DNA of 64,000 nt from Sinorhizobium sp. B11 (GTDB taxonomy: Bacteria; Pseudomonadota; Alphaproteobacteria; Rhizobiales; Rhizobiaceae): positions 3,846,501-3,910,500 of the forward strand of contig CP091034.1 in the NCBI GenBank assembly GCA_039725955.1. The letters run 5' to 3'. Each line of letters begins with the position of its first letter. The first letter of the stretch is position 1. A program made the translations under genes and the position numbers. Under the pieces are notes generated by a model. It was given only the letters and a program-made list of their open reading frames with translations, did no database searches and was not told where the DNA came from. Positions 40,945-49,194 of this stretch are shown in pieces.

Positions 40945-41896
40945 GATGACCATGCAGCAAATCGGTTTCCTGCTCTTTCCCGGCTTTCAGATCATGAGCC
41001 TCGCTGCCGCCTCGGCCTTCGAATTCACCAATCTCGAGATCGGCGAAAAGGTCTACGACATCCATTATCTCTCGGAGACCGGCGGCCCCATTGCCAATTC
41101 TCTCGGCATGATCGTCGAGACAGAGGCTTTCGGCGATCCCGCTTTCGACACGCTGATCGTTACGGGTGCACCCGACATCAAGCTTCCCAACGAGGCGGAA
41201 GCAAAGTTCATTCGCGCCGCGCTTGCCGCCACCCGTCGCCTCGCATCGATCTGCACCGGTGCTTTCCTGCTCGCCGATGCCGGCATTCTCGACGGCCGCC
41301 GCGCCACGACCCATTGGTACCTCGCCCGTGACTTGCAAAGCCGCTATCCGGCAATCCGGATGGAAGAAGACCGCATCTACATCATCGACGGCTCCGTCTG
41401 GACCTCTGCCGGCATGACCGCCGGCGTCGATCTGGCGCTCGCCATGGTCGAGAAGGATCACGGGCTGGAGATCGCCCGCGCCGTTGCCCGCAAGCTCGTC
41501 GTCTATCACCGTCGCGCCGGCGGCCAGTCGCAATTTTCAGCCCTTCTGGAACTAGAGCCGAAATCCGACCGCATCCAGAAGGCGCTTGCCCATGCGCGCA
41601 GCAATCTGAAAGCGACGCTCTCCGTCGAAGAACTGGCCGAAGCCGCACATCTCAGCCCCCGCCAGTTCAGTCGCGCCTTCCGCGCCGAAACGGGCCAGTC
41701 GCCGGCCAAGGCTGTCGAGAACCTGCGGCTGGAAGCGGCCCGCCTGATGATGGAGCAGGGACGCCATCCAATCGATACAGTGGCTCGTGAAACCGGCTTT
41801 GCCGATCGTGAACGCATGCGCCGCGCTTTCCTGCGCGCGTTCGGTCAACCGCCGCAAGCAATCCGCAGGGCCGCGCAGCAGGAACTGCAAGCGTGA
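40943..41896 (+). CDS. GlxA-family AraC regulator with DJ-1/PfpI-like domain
   Basis: About 317 residues. The N-terminal DJ-1/PfpI domain (FLLFPGFQIMSLAAAS, and LASICTGAFLLADAGIL with the elbow Cys) senses small ligands. The C-terminal AraC domain has SVEELAEAAHLSPRQFSRAF as helix-turn-helix 1 and IDTVARETGFADRERMRRAF as helix-turn-helix 2. Several Met codons (40943, 40946, 40952) are possible starts. Divergent from an intact SDR. A 12-bp inverted repeat follows its stop. Confidence 0.9.
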   Translation: MMTMQQIGFLLFPGFQIMSLAAASAFEFTNLEIGEKVYDIHYLSETGGPIANSLGMIVETEAFGDPAFDTLIVTGAPDIKLPNEAEAKFIRAALAATRRLASICTGAFLLADAGILDGRRATTHWYLARDLQSRYPAIRMEEDRIYIIDGSVWTSAGMTAGVDLALAMVEKDHGLEIARAVARKLVVYHRRAGGQSQFSALLELEPKSDRIQKALAHARSNLKATLSVEELAEAAHLSPRQFSRAFRAETGQSPAKAVENLRLEAARLMMEQGRHPIDTVARETGFADRERMRRAFLRAFGQPPQAIRRAAQQELQA

Positions 41897-41921
41897 TGCA
41901 CCCGGCAGGGCCGGATGCATC
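41895..41921. terminator. Inverted repeat between GlxA regulator and PhyH gene
   Basis: GATGCACCCGGC (41895-41906) pairs with GCCGGATGCATC (41910-41921) with one mismatch and an AGG loop. It overlaps the regulator stop and precedes the PhyH stop at 41931. Candidate bidirectional terminator. Confidence 0.55.
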
Positions 41922-41930
41922 GTCTCTGGC

Positions 41931-42737
41931 TTATCGCTCCTGAAGCGCTTGGCGGATGGCGATTTCGACAGGCGAATAGGCGCCATCATCACGCACAAGC
42001 CTTAGCGGCTCGGAAGGTGCGAGGCCCGGCTGCGCCATGAAGCGCGGTTCCTCGCCGCGGTGCATCTGTGCTGCATGGATGAGGAACGGATGGCACAGAT
42101 AGACCGTACCCGCCTGCCCCGTCGCCAGGGCAAGCGGCCTGTCCCCACCCACATGCTCCAGCCACAGATGCGCCATGCCGGCCTCACCAGCCGGCTCCAG
42201 TAGCCTTGCGATATCCTTGTGCGACCCGACCCGGATACGCGTCGGCGCGTCTTCTTCGCCGACATCCGAGAACAGGAAGAGCATCAGGAGCGCCCGCCCG
42301 CGTGAGTTGATATTCACCCGCCAGGCGGAAAAATCCCGCTGCTCGTCGGGATTTCCATCCTCTCCCGAAAAGCTCAGGTCCACATGCCAGCCGGCATCGC
42401 CGGGATCGTCCGGATGTGGAAAGCGGACCGGGAAGCTGCCAAGACCGCTCCGCGGCTCCCAGCGCCCCTTGCCGACGAGCTGATCGAAAGCCGAATGCAG
42501 CACGGGCATGTTGACCGCCGTCTCGAACGGCCCGCCGCCATAGCCGGCAAGCCGGACGACCGGCCGCACCCAGGTTTTCGGATCATTGGGATCGAAGGGA
42601 ATATCTCGCCACATGATGGCACGGGCTTCCTCGGCCACGTCGCGGGGAAAAGCAGCGTCGATCCGTACGAAGCCGTCCTTGATGAATTGCTCGATCTGCG
42701 CCGCGCTGAGCGCTGGCGGGTAATCAGTGGATGTCAT
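41931..42737 (-). CDS. Phytanoyl-CoA dioxygenase (PhyH) family protein
   Basis: A 268-residue Fe(II)/2-oxoglutarate dioxygenase-like protein: IEQFIKDGFVRIDAAFP at the N-terminus, metal-binding HxD in GWHVDLSFSG, and the distal histidine in YLCHPFLIHAAQ. Arg/Ser residues for 2-oxoglutarate follow (EEPRFMAQPGL). Substrate is unknown; the family includes halogenases, ectoine hydroxylases and antibiotic hydroxylases. ATG 42737 is the family start. The 225 bases upstream (42738-42962) hold an imperfect CCCTG/CAGGG hairpin and no gene. Confidence 0.87.
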   Translation of the reverse strand: MTSTDYPPALSAAQIEQFIKDGFVRIDAAFPRDVAEEARAIMWRDIPFDPNDPKTWVRPVVRLAGYGGGPFETAVNMPVLHSAFDQLVGKGRWEPRSGLGSFPVRFPHPDDPGDAGWHVDLSFSGEDGNPDEQRDFSAWRVNINSRGRALLMLFLFSDVGEEDAPTRIRVGSHKDIARLLEPAGEAGMAHLWLEHVGGDRPLALATGQAGTVYLCHPFLIHAAQMHRGEEPRFMAQPGLAPSEPLRLVRDDGAYSPVEIAIRQALQER

Positions 42738-42962
42738 GAAAAATCTCTCTATCGCCAGACCCTGCCGGCACCATTCATTCGCCTGACGCAGGGTGGTTAC
42801 AGTCCACGGCAACGCTCCAGCCAACCGGCTGGTGAAGCGGCCGCATCTCCTTTTGCCAATGGCAGAACCTTAGAGGCTCAAGAAGAAGACCGTAGCGATG
42901 TTGAGAGTGATCATTTTCATAGCGAAGAAAAGCTAGCGGCATCCGCAGGGAGGGTCAACACC

Positions 42963-43895
42963 TCACCCGGCTCGCCTCAATCCCTTTTCCTGATCGGAGG
43001 GTGTGGAAACATCCCGTACTGCGTCATGCACGGATTGCAGCACCAACTCCGCCAGTCGCGCCGTTGCAGCATCCGGCTCCGCCTCTGCGCGATGCAAGAC
43101 CAGCCCAAGTTTCGGCAACTCCGGCAGGCCCGCTTCACCGGGCGCCAGCATCCGCACCTTGGCGGGCAGCCCGATGGGCGTGCGCACCGTAATGCCCAAT
43201 CCTGCGGCAGTCGCTGCCCAGAGGCCACCGAGGCTCGGACTGATAAAGGACAGGCGCCAGGAGATGCCGGCCTCGTCCAGCACCTTCGTCGCGGCGTTCC
43301 TCAGCAGGCACGGAGCCTCGAGCGAGGCGAGCGGCATCGGCTCGCCGCTTCCAGCCGCCCATGCCGGCAGGCCGTTCGCCGGGCCGATCCAGCGCATAGG
43401 CACGTCGGCAATGTGCTCGCAATGCGCAGTCAAGGTGCCGATACTCCACGCGAGTGCAAGATCGAGCTTACCCGTCGTCACCCGTTCGAGAAGCTCGGCA
43501 TTGCGCACCACACGGGCCTCGATCCGCACCTTCGGATGCGCCCGAGCGAAGCGTCCGAGCACTTCAGGCAGCAGATTCTCGCCGAAGTCTTCCTGCAGGC
43601 CGAGCCGCACCCAGCCTTCCAGCTCGACACTCTGCACCGCGGCGACTGCCTCGTCGTTCAAGTCGAGCAATCGCCTGGCATAGGCAAGCATCGTCTCGCC
43701 GGCTTCCGTCAGCGCCAATCCGCGCCCGGATTTGCGGAAAATCGGTGTACCGGCTTGCTCTTCCAGCTTCTTGAGTTGCGCACTGACCGCCGAGGTCGAG
43801 CGCCCCAGCCGGTCCGCCGCCCTGGCGAAATTGCCGAGATCCATGCCGGTCGCGAAGGTCCTCAGCACGTCCAGGTCGAATGTAATCCGTCGCAT
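42963..43895 (-). CDS. LysR-family transcriptional regulator
   Basis: About 310 residues. The N-terminal winged helix has LDVLRTFATGMDLGNFARAA, LGRSTSAVSAQLKKLEEQ, and GRGLALTEAGE. The substrate-binding domain follows, with WVRLGLQEDF and IRVEARVV-like strands. ATG 43895 gives the family start; ATG 43925 would add ten residues. It is divergent from a tautomerase-cupin-DUF4865 operon, the usual layout for a LysR activator and its target. The same intergenic region holds a CCATAA/TTATGG dyad. Confidence 0.9.
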   Translation of the reverse strand: MRRITFDLDVLRTFATGMDLGNFARAADRLGRSTSAVSAQLKKLEEQAGTPIFRKSGRGLALTEAGETMLAYARRLLDLNDEAVAAVQSVELEGWVRLGLQEDFGENLLPEVLGRFARAHPKVRIEARVVRNAELLERVTTGKLDLALAWSIGTLTAHCEHIADVPMRWIGPANGLPAWAAGSGEPMPLASLEAPCLLRNAATKVLDEAGISWRLSFISPSLGGLWAATAAGLGITVRTPIGLPAKVRMLAPGEAGLPELPKLGLVLHRAEAEPDAATARLAELVLQSVHDAVRDVSTPSDQEKGLRRAG

Positions 43896-43925
43896 CACAC
43901 AATCCCATTTTTCAGGATAATTCAT

Positions 43926-43954
43926 CCATAAAATTCTGATTTTTCGCATTATGG
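43926..43954. promoter_or_regulatory. Candidate LysR site in the divergent promoter
   Basis: CCATAA (43926-43931) and TTATGG (43949-43954) form a 6-bp inverted repeat with a 17-base spacer in an AT-rich region. It is between the LysR gene and the tautomerase operon. Tentative. Confidence 0.35.
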
Positions 43955-44002
43955 TGTCGTGGCATGCTTCTTCTGTCAAGCCGAAGAACTAAGGAGGCAT
44001 CA

Positions 44003-44422
44003 ATGCCATTCGCTCGTATCTCTCTTCTGAAGGGCAAGTCGCCGGACTACCTGCGTGCCCTTTCGGACAGCATCCACCAGGCCATGGTCGAGACCTTCAA
44101 TGTGCCGCCGGCCGATCGCTTCCAGATCATCCACCAGCATGAACCGGGTGAACTGATCTTCGATCGCAATTACCTTGCCGGTCCGCGCTCCGATGATTTC
44201 GTGCTGATTTCGATCACGACCGGCAAGCCGCGCACGACGGAAATGCGCAAGGCTCTCTTCCGCCGAACCGTTGAACTATTGCATCACTCCCCCGGCTTGC
44301 GCCCGGAAGATGTCATGATCGTCATCTCCACCAGCGAACCGGACGAATGGTCCTTCGGCGACGGCCTGGCGCAGATGGCCGAGCCCGGATGGGAAGCGCG
44401 TTCCAGGGGAGTTCCGGCATGA
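44003..44422 (+). CDS. Tautomerase/MIF superfamily protein
   Basis: A 139-residue protein that starts Met-Pro, so processing would expose the N-terminal catalytic proline: PFARISLLKGKSPDYL. The rest follows the tautomerase pattern (HQAMVETFNVPPADRFQII, then DFVLISITTGKPRT). The start at 44003 is fixed by aaggagg at 43991-43997. It shares ATGA with the cupin gene that follows. It is larger than 4-oxalocrotonate tautomerase (about 60 residues) and is of the longer MSAD-like group. Likely acts on a small keto-acid or aromatic-derived substrate. Confidence 0.9.
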   Translation: MPFARISLLKGKSPDYLRALSDSIHQAMVETFNVPPADRFQIIHQHEPGELIFDRNYLAGPRSDDFVLISITTGKPRTTEMRKALFRRTVELLHHSPGLRPEDVMIVISTSEPDEWSFGDGLAQMAEPGWEARSRGVPA

Positions 44423-44823
44423 GCACGCGCAACCCGAAGACGATGACGGTCCGCCGTCCCGGCGGTGCCGTCCGTTCTCCCGAAGGCATTGCGAATAGGT
44501 CCTTCTGGGTCGAAATGCTGCTCGAAAGCGAGATCGACGGAGAGAATACCGCCATGCGCGCAACGCTTGATCCCGGCACGGTCACCCACTGGCATACGCA
44601 TCCCCGCGGCCAGCTTCTTTACGTCCTCTCGGGTGTCGGTCTCGTGCAGCGGAAGGGCGAACCTGCCGAGGAGGTCAGAACCGGTGACGCAATATGGTTC
44701 GCCGCCGATGAGCTTCATTGGCATGGCGCGTCAGCCGACAGTCCCTTCAGCTATCTCAGCATCCAGGGATTTGATAACGGACGTTTCGTCGACTGGCAGG
44801 ACAATGGGGAACCGCAACCATGA
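44419..44823 (+). CDS. Small cupin-domain protein
   Basis: A 134-residue single cupin. Motif 1: THWHTHPRGQLLYVLSG with paired metal histidines and Gln. Motif 2: GDAIWFAADELHWHGAS with the third metal histidine. It is probably a metal-dependent dioxygenase or isomerase/decarboxylase. It overlaps the tautomerase gene upstream and the DUF4865 gene downstream by four bases each, so the three are translationally coupled. Confidence 0.9.
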   Translation: MSTRNPKTMTVRRPGGAVRSPEGIANRSFWVEMLLESEIDGENTAMRATLDPGTVTHWHTHPRGQLLYVLSGVGLVQRKGEPAEEVRTGDAIWFAADELHWHGASADSPFSYLSIQGFDNGRFVDWQDNGEPQP

Positions 44824-45371
44824 TAGCCATGCAATATTCCTTCACCCTCCCCGCAGATTACGACATGGAGATCATCGATCGCCGCATACGCGACAAAGGC
44901 CCGGCGATGAATGGCTTCCCACAGCTCGGTTTCAAGGCCTTTCTCAGTGCTCGTCAGGGGGAATACGGCAGTCGGGAAAACCTGTACGCACCTTTTTATC
45001 TTTGGGATCAGCCGGAAGGCGCCAGCAGCTTCATCTGCGGTCCGGGCTTTGCCGCACTGAGCGACACCTTCGGTCGGCCGCGGATTCGCCATTGGATCGT
45101 CTGGCATGCTCATGTCTCACCCGACCTTGCCGCCGCCCGCTTTGCTCACAGCGAACATCTCGCGATCGAACCGCATGCTTCTCTATCCGACCTGCGACAG
45201 CAGGAGGTTGACCTGGCAAAACAAGCCACCCGCGACAGACACGCGCTTGCCTGTGTCGTCGCCTTCGATCCGTATGATTGGGCGACGGTGCGTTTCGGGC
45301 TCCACGCAGAAGCTCCGCCTGCCTCGAGCACCAACCAGATCTATCGCGTCGGCCACCTCTCGCGGGGCTGA
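44820..45371 (+). CDS. DUF4865 family protein
   Basis: A 183-residue protein: MQYSFTLPADYDMEIIDRRI, then FPQLGFKAFLSARQGEYGS and FYLWDQPEGASSFICGPGF. The family has no established function but regularly occurs with LysR regulators, tautomerases and cupins. It is the last gene of a three-gene operon with ATGA overlaps and is followed by a strong terminator. ATG 44829 is an alternative start. Confidence 0.85.
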   Translation: MIAMQYSFTLPADYDMEIIDRRIRDKGPAMNGFPQLGFKAFLSARQGEYGSRENLYAPFYLWDQPEGASSFICGPGFAALSDTFGRPRIRHWIVWHAHVSPDLAAARFAHSEHLAIEPHASLSDLRQQEVDLAKQATRDRHALACVVAFDPYDWATVRFGLHAEAPPASSTNQIYRVGHLSRG

Positions 45372-45396
45372 GGCAGCAGCGGCAAAATCGCAAAAC

Positions 45397-45429
45397 AAAA
45401 AGCGCCCCTCTTTCGAGGAGCGCTTTTTT
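45397..45429. terminator. Strong bidirectional intrinsic terminator
   Basis: AAAAAGCGCCCCTC, loop TTTC, then GAGGAGCGCTTTTTT: a near-perfect stem with A-run on the left and T-run on the right, so it terminates both the DUF4865 operon (plus) and pyruvate kinase (minus). Confidence 0.85.
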
Positions 45430-45449
45430 GTATTCAGACCTGAAAGCGA

Positions 45450-46889
45450 TCAGATGCCGCTCTGGCCGTCGGAACCGATATAGGCGATGCGCAACATATT
45501 GGTCGCGCCCGGTGTGCCGAGCGGTACGCCGGCAGAGATGATGATGCGATCGCCCGGCTTGCCGAAGCCTTCCGACGCGACGATACGGCAGGCGCGGTTG
45601 ACCATGTCATCGAGGTCGGTCGCGTCATGGGTCACGACGCAGTGCATGCCCCAAACAACGGAGAGGCGACGTGCCGTCTTGATGATCGGCGACAGCGCAA
45701 TGATCGGAACCTGCGGGCGCTCGCGCGAAGCGCGCAGACCCGTCGTACCGGACGAGGTGTAACAGACGATAGCCGACAGCTTCAGCGTCTCGGCAATCTG
45801 ACGGGCGGCAAGCGAGATGGCATCCGCACCGGTCGCTTCCGGCTGGGCGCGCTGCGCATAGATGATGCCCGAATAGTGCGGATCCTTCTCGACCGTGCTC
45901 GCAATCGAGGCCATCATCGAGACGGCTTCAACCGGATAAGCACCGGAAGCCGATTCGGCCGAAAGCATGATCGCATCGGCGCCTTCGAAGACGGCGATGG
46001 AAACGTCAGAAACTTCGGCACGGGTCGGAACCGGCGAAGAGATCATCGATTCCAGCATCTGCGTGGCAACGACCACCGGCTTGCCCGAACGGCGGCAGGC
46101 GCGGATGAGCTGCTTCTGGATGCCAGGGACGGCTTCGAGCGGCATTTCGACGCCAAGGTCGCCGCGGGCGACCATCAGGGCGTCAGAAAGTTCGATGATT
46201 TCCTCGATACGCTCCAGAGCCTGCGGCTTTTCGATCTTCGACATGATGCCGACGCGACCGCGGGCGATCTTGCGGACTTCGGCGAGGTCGTCGGGGCGCT
46301 GAACGAAGGAGAGCGCCACCCAGTCGACATCGTCGGTTGCCAGAACAGCATCGAGATCGACGCGGTCCTTGTCGGTCAGCGCGCCGACGCCGAGCAGTGT
46401 GTCCGGCAGGCTGACGCCCTTGCGGTCGGAAATGCTGGTACCAGCGATAACCGTGGTGACGATGCTCTTGCCGTCGCACTTTTCAGCGCGCAGTGCCAGC
46501 TTGCCATCATCGATCAGCAGGCGATGGCCCGGCTGCACGGCTTCGAGAATTTCGGGATGCGGCAGGAAAACGCGGGTGTTGTCGCCGGGAGTGTCGTTGT
46601 TATCGAGCGTAAAGGTCTGGCCAGGCTTCAGTTCCACTTTCACATCGGCAAACTTGCCGACGCGCAGCTTCGGTCCCTGGAGGTCAGCCAGAATGCCGAT
46701 CGGCCGGCCCGAACGGGCCTCGACGGCGCGGATACGCTGCACGAGTGTGCGCATCACATCATGGCTTGCATGGCTCATGTTGATGCGGAAAATATCCGCA
46801 CCGGCCTGGTGCAGCTTCTCGATCATCGATTCCTCGGAAGAGGCGGGTCCGAGGGTGGCGAGGATTTTAACTTTGCGGTTACGCTTCAT
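45450..46889 (-). CDS. pyk: Pyruvate kinase
   Basis: A 479-residue pyruvate kinase. N-terminal RKVKILATLGPASS, substrate loop FRINMSHASHD, catalytic lysine region GIMSKIEKPQAL, metal-binding MVARGDLGVEMPLE, and the B-domain signature MISSPVPTRAEVSD. It converts PEP and ADP to pyruvate and ATP. The start at 46889 overlaps the stop of the DUF1036 gene by one base (TGATG), so it is the downstream gene of that pair. Terminator at 45397-45429. Confidence 0.96.
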   Translation of the reverse strand: MKRNRKVKILATLGPASSEESMIEKLHQAGADIFRINMSHASHDVMRTLVQRIRAVEARSGRPIGILADLQGPKLRVGKFADVKVELKPGQTFTLDNNDTPGDNTRVFLPHPEILEAVQPGHRLLIDDGKLALRAEKCDGKSIVTTVIAGTSISDRKGVSLPDTLLGVGALTDKDRVDLDAVLATDDVDWVALSFVQRPDDLAEVRKIARGRVGIMSKIEKPQALERIEEIIELSDALMVARGDLGVEMPLEAVPGIQKQLIRACRRSGKPVVVATQMLESMISSPVPTRAEVSDVSIAVFEGADAIMLSAESASGAYPVEAVSMMASIASTVEKDPHYSGIIYAQRAQPEATGADAISLAARQIAETLKLSAIVCYTSSGTTGLRASRERPQVPIIALSPIIKTARRLSVVWGMHCVVTHDATDLDDMVNRACRIVASEGFGKPGDRIIISAGVPLGTPGATNMLRIAYIGSDGQSGI

Positions 46890-47320
46890 CAATTCTGGCT
46901 TTCTTGCGTCCCTGGGGTGTCGGAGAGTTGAACCATCCAGCTTCCCTGGCGGCCCGTATCGTATTCCTTGAATCCCATTTTCTGATAACCCCGAGCATAG
47001 CAGTCCTGCACGCCCGCGATCTTGAATTCGTTTTCCGCTACGCACATCTGCACATCACCCGTCCATCGGCCTCCCCGGGCGGCATCTTCTGCGTAGAGGT
47101 AATAATAACGCGACTGTAATTCTCCCTCGATCAGCGTGGCGCAGGTCGTTGCTGGCACCTGCCACCAACCTTCTGTGACCCAACCTTCCTTCGCCCGGTA
47201 TCCGATCGCAACGCCAACCAGATTTTGCGTGCCGTTGCATACACGGAAATCCGCGCGCGCGGCATCTGCAATGAAGAACGGCGAGACGGCTGCAAGAGCG
47301 AACAATGCGAGACGAACCAT
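46889..47320 (-). CDS. Exported DUF1036 protein upstream of pyk
   Basis: About 143 residues with a signal peptide (MVRLALFALAAVSPFFIADAA). The mature part is DUF1036: FRVCNGTQNLVGVAIGY, EGWWQVPATTCATLIEG, and YYYLYAEDAARGG, with conserved Cys residues likely forming disulfides. Function unknown. ATG 47320 is used because it begins the signal peptide. It is coupled to pyk (one-base overlap), an association seen in other rhizobia. The 235 bases upstream (47321-47555) hold no other gene. Confidence 0.88.
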   Translation of the reverse strand: MVRLALFALAAVSPFFIADAARADFRVCNGTQNLVGVAIGYRAKEGWVTEGWWQVPATTCATLIEGELQSRYYYLYAEDAARGGRWTGDVQMCVAENEFKIAGVQDCYARGYQKMGFKEYDTGRQGSWMVQLSDTPGTQESQN

Positions 47321-47555
47321 CGGTCCGGACCGCGTGAGGAAACTTGGCGCAGCTTGGATCAACACGGCTCCCAAATAGCTCCACGGTTATTCGTTATCCG
47401 TGTCTTCTTGCGCCGCCGTCAAGCGAAAGTCAACGCAATGCTAATCGATTATATTTCCTTTCATAACCGCCTATCGGGCGCATCTTGTCGCGCCGGCCCG
47501 CCCATCGCGCTTGAACCGGCCGAACGCGCATGCGATCACTGGGCGAAGACGCGAA

Positions 47556-48365
47556 ATGACAATCGGCAATTTCCTGATGGACCACTTCCAATCCTTCGAA
47601 ACCCTACCCGGCCAACATGACAAAGGCATGGTGATCCTCGGCGATCATGCCATGAACCGCCTGCCGGAACCCTATGGCCGGCTCGGCCTGCCGGAAAGCG
47701 CCTTCTCCAGGCACATCGCTTACGACATCGGCATTGAGGGCCTTACCCGCAAACTGTGCGCACGACTGGGCGTGCCGGGCGTGCTCGGCGGTTTTTCGCG
47801 CCTGCTGATCGACCCCAACAGGGGTGAGGATGACCCGACCCTGATCATGAAAATCTCCGACGGCGCCATCATCTCCGGCAACCATCCGATATCCGAAGAG
47901 GAGTGGAACTACCGGATCGAGACCTTCCACAGGCCCTATCACAATGCCGTGTCGGAGACGATCGACAGGGCGGCGAACGCGACCGGAAAGGCGCCGCTGG
48001 TACTGTCCCTCCACTCCTTCACGCCTGCCTGGAAGGGTGTTCCCCGCCCCTGGCATGCAGCCGTGCTCTGGGACAGCGACCACCGCGCTGTCGCCCCGTT
48101 ACTTGAAAATCTGCGGGCCGATCCCGATCTCGTCATCGGCGACAACGAGCCCTATGACGGCGCCCTGAAGGGCGACACCATGTATCGTCATTGCATGATT
48201 ACGGGCATTCCGCACGCGCTTCTGGAAGTGCGTCAGGACCTCATCAGCGATGAGGCCGGCATCGAGGAATGGGCGGTGCGTCTGGCCGCGATCTTTGCGG
48301 AGATGAACGCCGATCCGGCCCTTCATGCATACAGCGTGCACGCGTCACGCACTGGCCCCTATTGA
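47556..48365 (+). CDS. N-formylglutamate amidohydrolase family protein
   Basis: A 269-residue protein: MVILGDHAMNRLPEPYGRLG at the N-terminus, HIAYDIGIEG, SLHSFTPAWKG with a conserved His, and IGDNEPYDGAL near the C-terminus. The family removes formate from N-formylglutamate in histidine breakdown or acts on related amides; no hut genes are adjacent. Start ATG 47556 is the family start. It is followed 16 bases later by the DUF1244 gene, probably in an operon. Confidence 0.9.
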   Translation: MTIGNFLMDHFQSFETLPGQHDKGMVILGDHAMNRLPEPYGRLGLPESAFSRHIAYDIGIEGLTRKLCARLGVPGVLGGFSRLLIDPNRGEDDPTLIMKISDGAIISGNHPISEEEWNYRIETFHRPYHNAVSETIDRAANATGKAPLVLSLHSFTPAWKGVPRPWHAAVLWDSDHRAVAPLLENLRADPDLVIGDNEPYDGALKGDTMYRHCMITGIPHALLEVRQDLISDEAGIEEWAVRLAAIFAEMNADPALHAYSVHASRTGPY

Positions 48366-48381
48366 GTGAAAGGACCTGACC

Positions 48382-48687
48382 ATGACCACACTCAGCAAAG
48401 AACAGCAGACGGAATTCGAGGCGGCCGCGTTCCGCCGGCTCGTTGCGCATCTTCGCGAACGAACCGATGTGCAGAACATCGATCTCATGAATCTCGCCGG
48501 CTTCTGCCGTAACTGCCTGTCCAACTGGTATCGCGAGGCTGCGGAAGCTGAAGGCGTTCCCATGACGAAAGACGAATCGCGCGAGATTGTCTACGGCATG
48601 CCCTATGAAGATTGGAAGAACCTTCACCAGTCCGAAGCATCGCCTGTGCAAAAGGCAGCTTTTGAGGTGAACAACCCGCACAAATAG
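48382..48687 (+). CDS. DUF1244 family protein
   Basis: A 101-residue all-helical protein: FEAAAFRRLVAHLRERTDVQ, then MNLAGFCRNCLSNWYREAA with a CRNC pair, and the IVYGMPYEDWK segment. The family is conserved in proteobacteria without an assigned biochemical role; the CxxC pair suggests metal or redox chemistry. Start with aaaggac upstream. It follows the amidohydrolase by 16 bases and precedes the GapR gene by 89 bases. Confidence 0.9.
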   Translation: MTTLSKEQQTEFEAAAFRRLVAHLRERTDVQNIDLMNLAGFCRNCLSNWYREAAEAEGVPMTKDESREIVYGMPYEDWKNLHQSEASPVQKAAFEVNNPHK

Positions 48688-48776
48688 GCCATACGGTCTC
48701 AAAGCGCCTTGACGCTGGCGACACTTCGCGGCAGTCACTGGCAACCCGATGCATATCCCGAAATCAGGAGAACACG

Positions 48777-49040
48777 ATGTCTGATGCACATGGCGTCGCT
48801 CGCGATCAGCTTCGCGCTTTTGTCGAGCGTATCGAACGCCTGGAAGAAGAAAAGAAGACCATCGCCGACGACATCAAGGACGTCTATGGCGAAGCCAAGG
48901 GCATGGGCTTCGACACCAAGATCCTCAAGAAGGTCGTTGCGCTGCGCAAGAAGGACGAGCAGGAACGCATGGAAGAGGATGCGATCCTCGATACCTATCT
49001 GCATGCGCTCGGCATGATCGAGTCTCCGCCGGAAGGCTGA
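48777..49040 (+). CDS. gapR: GapR-family (DUF2312) DNA-binding protein
   Basis: An 87-residue coiled-coil DNA-binding protein: QLRAFVERIERLEEEKKTIA, DIKDVYGEAKGMGFDTKIL, KKVVALRKKDEQER. Caulobacter GapR binds overtwisted DNA ahead of replication forks and stimulates topoisomerases. Length and sequence match the family end to end. Start with caggagaac upstream. Followed by a clear terminator. Confidence 0.93.
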   Translation: MSDAHGVARDQLRAFVERIERLEEEKKTIADDIKDVYGEAKGMGFDTKILKKVVALRKKDEQERMEEDAILDTYLHALGMIESPPEG

Positions 49041-49063
49041 GGGCCATCTAGCCATACTTTCAG

Positions 49064-49091
49064 AGAGCCGCCTTCATGGCGGCTTTCTTTT
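49064..49091 (+). terminator. Intrinsic terminator after gapR
   Basis: AGCCGCC (49066-49072), loop TTCAT, GGCGGCT (49078-49084), then TTCTTTT. It follows the GapR stop by 25 bases. Confidence 0.75.
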
Positions 49092-49140
49092 GGCTCCTTC
49101 AAGCGCCAGCGCATTTTCGCCCTGCCGCTGGTCCTAAAAC

Positions 49141-49169
49141 AAAAAACCGCCGGAGACGATCCAGCGGCT
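49141..49169 (-). terminator. Intrinsic terminator after the DUF882 gene
   Basis: On the minus strand, GCCGCTGGA and TCCGGCGGT pair around a TCGTC loop (9 bp including wobble pairs), followed by TTTTTTG. It lies about 26 bases after the DUF882 stop at 49195. Confidence 0.65.
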
Positions 49170-49194
49170 TCTGTTTATTTCAAGATCTAGCGGA

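Noticed and set aside
42738..42962. Gene remnant between PhyH and LysR
   Set aside because: Only very short frames without ribosome-binding sites or family similarity; an imperfect hairpin is the only structure seen.
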